Shown piece after piece: positions 5,079-7,779 of a stretch of DNA of 7,779 nucleotides. The stretch's first letter is position 1. The number at the start of each line of letters is the position of its first letter. Source of the DNA: Gemmatimonadales bacterium (GTDB taxonomy: Bacteria; Gemmatimonadota; Gemmatimonadetes; Gemmatimonadales; GWC2-71-9); NCBI GenBank assembly GCA_013003805.1, contig JABDII010000591.1, positions 1 through 7,779 on the forward strand, written 5' to 3'. Made by a program: the position numbers and the translations under genes. Below the pieces are notes generated by a model. It had not been told where the DNA came from. It did no database searches and saw only the letters and a program-made list of their open reading frames with translations.

Positions 5079-5201
5079 ATGAGAACTGCTCGAAAGCTGC
5101 TGGGGGTGGGTATGGCGGTGGTGGCGGGCCTACTCGCCCTCTCCTGTGGAGAGGACGCCCCCACCGCTGTACCAGACGCGACGGCGCCTGTGGTGCCATA
5201 G
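5079..5201 (+). CDS. Lipoprotein signal peptide and N-terminus, ended by an in-frame TAG (5' part of the interrupted exoprotein gene)
   Basis: Forty codons: ATG at 5079 with AAAGGGG a few bases upstream, a basic n-region (MRTARK), a hydrophobic stretch LLGVGMAVVAGLLAL (7-21) and a lipobox-like ALSC with Cys23, then GEDAPTAVPDATAPVVP and TAG at 5199-5201. This is a convincing signal peptidase II-type leader; the residue at -3 is Ala rather than the preferred Leu. The frame continues without another stop to 7742, and the Ala/Val/Pro-rich linker runs on unbroken across the TAG, so this is most simply the real start of the large protein downstream. A CAG (Gln) to TAG change would explain it. As a stand-alone product it would be a 17-residue lipopeptide after processing. 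Confidence 0.6.
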   Translation: MRTARKLLGVGMAVVAGLLALSCGEDAPTAVPDATAPVVP

Positions 5202-5216
5202 TCGGAGATCGAGGCG

Positions 5217-7742
5217 GTGGTCGCCTCCCCGCTGTTGGCACCCACCGTGTGCGACCTCAGGACGGTGAACTTTACGCCGCCGGAGGCACCGTGCCTTATC
5301 AACGACGCGGAATTCAGTGTTCCCAATCCGGAGGTCTTCGGGACCGGGCGGATCGGGCCATTCGTCCGCCTCAGCGCGAACACCCCGGTGATCAGCGGTG
5401 TCAACACGAGCGGCCGACCGCTCCCGTTGGACGAGAATAATAGCCCGAACTTCACTCGCGACTTGCCGTTGAACGAAATCCCCACGGCGCCCTGCGCGAG
5501 TGGCCTCTGTCGCGAGTTCTTCCTCGACATCAACGAGTCCTCCAGCACTGAAGACCTCTCCCTCGATAAGATTCGAATCATCCGCCACGAGGTTCCCGAT
5601 GCGGAACCCACCGCTGCCGATGTCGCAGGCATGCTCGATGGGATTCCGTGTCCAGCCGTCTGGGGCGGAAGCTGCTTCGATGTTTACAACCTCGATGCCG
5701 GCGACGACAACCGGGTGGACCTGAACGCCTTGAACCCCGGAAGCGGTAGCGGTCGTCAGAACATGCGTATGCTCATCCCGGTCGCAAACTTCGGGGCTGC
5801 CGACGCACAATGCCCCTACGATCAGGGGCTCGGCGGCGACTGCGGCGTGTTCATCGCCCTTGCTTCGCGGTTCGGGGACCAATTGGAGCAGGACGGCGGC
5901 TTCGAGGAATGGGACGTCGCGATCCGGCCGATCGTCGTCGTTACCAAAGACGCCATTCCACAGGCGGACCAGACATTCATGTGGGAGATCGAGAAGTCGG
6001 TCGACCCGCTGAGCGCCAACATCTTCACCGGCGACGAGCAGATCGCCAAGTATACGATCGACGTGACGCTGCTTCCTACTATGGCACTCAGCAATTGGAT
6101 GGTGCGTGGGACGATCACGATCGAGAATCCATCCCAGGCGGAAGGTGACGCGGTCATCACCAACGTCGATGATATCATCACGGGCGGGACGGCCGGGGAC
6201 ATAACAGCAGCGGTGGTGTGTAACCCGGCCCTACCCCAGACCCTGTCCCCGGGCCAGTCCCTGGAATGCACCTACATGGCCAACCTTCCCGACGGCGACC
6301 CGCGCACGAACACGGCGTTCGTCACGCTGGAGACCGGGGCCTTTCAGAGTTCCGGTTTTGACTTCGACTTCACCGGCGCTGTCGAGATCAAGAGCACGAT
6401 CAACGATACGGTAAGCGTGGACGACGACATCGCCGCCGGTGATAGGAGCGACATCACCGCCTCGACCACGTACATGTACAACAACACCTACGACTGCAGC
6501 AACGAGGGGGACAACCCGAACACCGCCGATCTGATCGGCGACGGTGGCGTGATCCTCGACTCGGACGACGCAACCGTGGAGATCATCTGTCACGACCTCG
6601 CGGTCACCAAGAACGCCAACACGTCGTTGACGCGTGACTTCGACTGGATGATCACCAAGCTGGTGGATGGCATCTCGTCCCAGACCGTACTCGCCGGCGT
6701 GGAAACGGCGACGTTCAGCTATGATATCATGGTCGCCGTAACCGGGTTTGCCGACAGCGACTGGGCGGTTGCTGGCAATGTCACGATCACCAACCCGAAC
6801 CCGGACAAGGGCGCCATGCTGACCGGCGTGGCGGATGTGGTGTCGCCGGCCATTGCGGCCAGCGTCAACTGCGGCGTGACGTTCCCGCACACGATACCCG
6901 CCAATGGCGGGACACTAGTCTGCACGTACAGTGCCGATCTGCTGGACGCCACCGATCGCAGCAACGAGGCGACGGCAACGCTGCAGAACAAGCGTTGGGA
7001 TAAGGATGGCGGGGTTGACGCTACTCTCGGCACGACCGAATTCACGGGTAGCGCCAACGTCAACTTCGCCAACGCCACGATCGCGCGCGTCGACGAGTGC
7101 ATCGAGGTCGTGGACGACCGGGCGACGGCCGCCACCGGCGACGATGTAACGCTGGGGACGGTCTGCGAGAATGTCGCCGACGGCGGCGACTACGTGGCAC
7201 CGCACACGTTCAACATCTCGATCACGTTTGGTCCGTTCTCCACCGCTCAGTGCGATGATAACACCTTCACCAACATCGCCACGTTCGAGACCGTGGACGA
7301 CGCAAACGACACGAACGAGTCCGGGACGGACACGCAGACGGTGACGGTCACGGTCCTCTGCCCAGAATGCGAGGCTGGCGACCGGCTCACCTCGGTTACC
7401 CTGAAGGTCGTGAACCCCAGCTCCATTCCGGTTCGGATTTGGGTGACTGACGACAACGGAAACTTGACCAGAGCGACGCCCCTGACGCCGCCCTCGCCCA
7501 TCGATGTGGCGGCTCTCGGGACCGAGTTCACAGTAGTACCCGAGGCTCCAAACACGTTCTTCGACAGTCAGAATCTCCGGTTCTGGCTTGGAACTTTCGG
7601 GAGTGCAATCAAGACGAATTCGAACCTGAAGGTTCACCTATCCTGCTCCGATGATCCGTTTATTGGGCAACAACACTTCGGGACTGCGGGCAGTCTCTCG
7701 GTTACACTCGAGAAGGTCTTCTTCGAGACGACGCAGTTCTAG
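5217..7742 (+). CDS. Large modular secreted protein (main body), tandem Ig-like repeats; natural start probably at 5079, across a TAG
   Basis: 841 residues from GTG 5217, the first start codon after the in-frame TAG; it has only GGAG 9 bases upstream and no signal peptide. Read from 5079 it would span 887 residues as a lipoprotein. Order of parts (numbered from 5217): residues 40-235, a module with GTGRIGPFVRL, NFTRDL (78-83), FFLDINE (101-107), NLDAGDDNRVDLN (158-170, possible calcium loop), NPGSGSG (173-179) and GGFEEW (227-232), a pattern I know from bacterial exoproteins without a function. Residues 241-395 and 462-615 are two Ig-like repeats offset by about 221 residues: VTK, then W256/W477, SNW294 and SDW516 followed by G.[IV]TI.NP, and cysteine pairs 335/351 and 552/569. 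Residues 620-715 form an Asp/Thr-rich beta module with four cysteines. Residues 716-841 are a C-terminal beta domain with VHLSCSDDPFIGQQHFG (806-822). No membrane anchor or LPXTG is present. Likely cell-surface or released; the role is unknown, perhaps adhesion or matrix. Confidence 0.72.
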   Translation: MVASPLLAPTVCDLRTVNFTPPEAPCLINDAEFSVPNPEVFGTGRIGPFVRLSANTPVISGVNTSGRPLPLDENNSPNFTRDLPLNEIPTAPCASGLCREFFLDINESSSTEDLSLDKIRIIRHEVPDAEPTAADVAGMLDGIPCPAVWGGSCFDVYNLDAGDDNRVDLNALNPGSGSGRQNMRMLIPVANFGAADAQCPYDQGLGGDCGVFIALASRFGDQLEQDGGFEEWDVAIRPIVVVTKDAIPQADQTFMWEIEKSVDPLSANIFTGDEQIAKYTIDVTLLPTMALSNWMVRGTITIENPSQAEGDAVITNVDDIITGGTAGDITAAVVCNPALPQTLSPGQSLECTYMANLPDGDPRTNTAFVTLETGAFQSSGFDFDFTGAVEIKSTINDTVSVDDDIAAGDRSDITASTTYMYNNTYDCSNEGDNPNTADLIGDGGVILDSDDATVEIICHDLAVTKNANTSLTRDFDWMITKLVDGISSQTVLAGVETATFSYDIMVAVTGFADSDWAVAGNVTITNPNPDKGAMLTGVADVVSPAIAASVNCGVTFPHTIPANGGTLVCTYSADLLDATDRSNEATATLQNKRWDKDGGVDATLGTTEFTGSANVNFANATIARVDECIEVVDDRATAATGDDVTLGTVCENVADGGDYVAPHTFNISITFGPFSTAQCDDNTFTNIATFETVDDANDTNESGTDTQTVTVTVLCPECEAGDRLTSVTLKVVNPSSIPVRIWVTDDNGNLTRATPLTPPSPIDVAALGTEFTVVPEAPNTFFDSQNLRFWLGTFGSAIKTNSNLKVHLSCSDDPFIGQQHFGTAGSLSVTLEKVFFETTQF

Positions 7743-7779
7743 GACCGGGTCCTTCAGTTCACCTTCAACCCGAGGGGGC

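Noticed and set aside
5199..5201. Genome-wide amber recoding (TAG as sense)
   Set aside because: bcrC, tetR and the exoprotein itself end in TAG at sensible places; reading through the bcrC stop would run into the bcrB start region.
4757..5632. 291-codon minus-strand open frame across the divergent spacer and exoprotein start
   Set aside because: No ribosome-binding site or domain; it overlaps the lipoprotein leader and body, which are better supported.
7741..7753. Terminator hairpin AGGAC-CGG-GTCCT at the exoprotein stop
   Set aside because: Only five base pairs with a 3-base loop overlapping the stop codon, and no T run; too weak to call.

Overview
The window is GC-rich, densely packed bacterial DNA with two divergent halves. 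The left half (about 1-4710, minus strand) is one tightly overlapped catabolic operon. In transcription order it holds a TetR-family regulator (4648-4022), a ring-opening 6-oxocyclohex-1-ene-1-carbonyl-CoA hydrolase of the crotonase fold (oah, 4040-2976), a short-chain dehydrogenase (2997-2284), cyclohexa-1,5-dienecarbonyl-CoA hydratase (dch, 2287-1532), benzoyl-CoA reductase subunit C (bcrC, 1535-360) and the first 115 codons of subunit B (bcrB, 346 to the window edge). BcrA and BcrD, the ATP-hydrolysing electron-activation subunits, are expected just beyond base 1.

Together these genes describe the central anaerobic benzoyl-CoA pathway with the class I, ATP-dependent reductase. BcrCB(AD) reduces benzoyl-CoA to the 1,5-dienoyl-CoA, Dch adds water, the SDR very likely oxidises the 6-hydroxy intermediate, and Oah hydrates and opens the ring to 3-hydroxypimelyl-CoA. 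Two things differ from the textbook clusters of Thauera, Azoarcus and Rhodopseudomonas. An SDR sits where the medium-chain alcohol dehydrogenase Had is normally encoded, and Oah is a divergent type with a C-terminal four-cysteine zinc ribbon. Upstream of the regulator is a striking symmetric operator region (4672-4710): two 18-bp TTTGA-N8-TCAAA palindromes, one base apart, lying over a plausible promoter. This suggests that the TetR protein autoregulates the whole operon, probably in response to a CoA thioester.

The right half (about 4711-7779, plus strand) begins with a 370-base leader or intergenic stretch containing several dyads and one dubious 59-codon ORF. It continues with a large secreted modular protein. 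A lipoprotein signal peptide starts at 5079 with a good ribosome-binding site, but the frame is broken by a single in-frame TAG at 5199-5201 and then stays open to 7742. The body has an N-terminal FTRDL/LDINE/GSGSG/FEEW-type module, two tandem copies of a roughly 221-residue Ig-like repeat with paired cysteines, a further Asp/Thr-rich beta module and a C-terminal beta domain. It is either a nonsense-mutated pseudogene, a sequencing or assembly error, or a recoded or reinitiating gene.

The organism cannot be named from this window. GC-rich DNA, a lipobox protein ending in ALSC-GED, TetR control and class I benzoyl-CoA reductase suggest a Gram-negative, at least facultatively anaerobic aromatic degrader. 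A deep-branching deltaproteobacterial, Binatota-like or Rokubacteria-like lineage is a guess. No tRNA, rRNA, CRISPR array or insertion sequence was seen.
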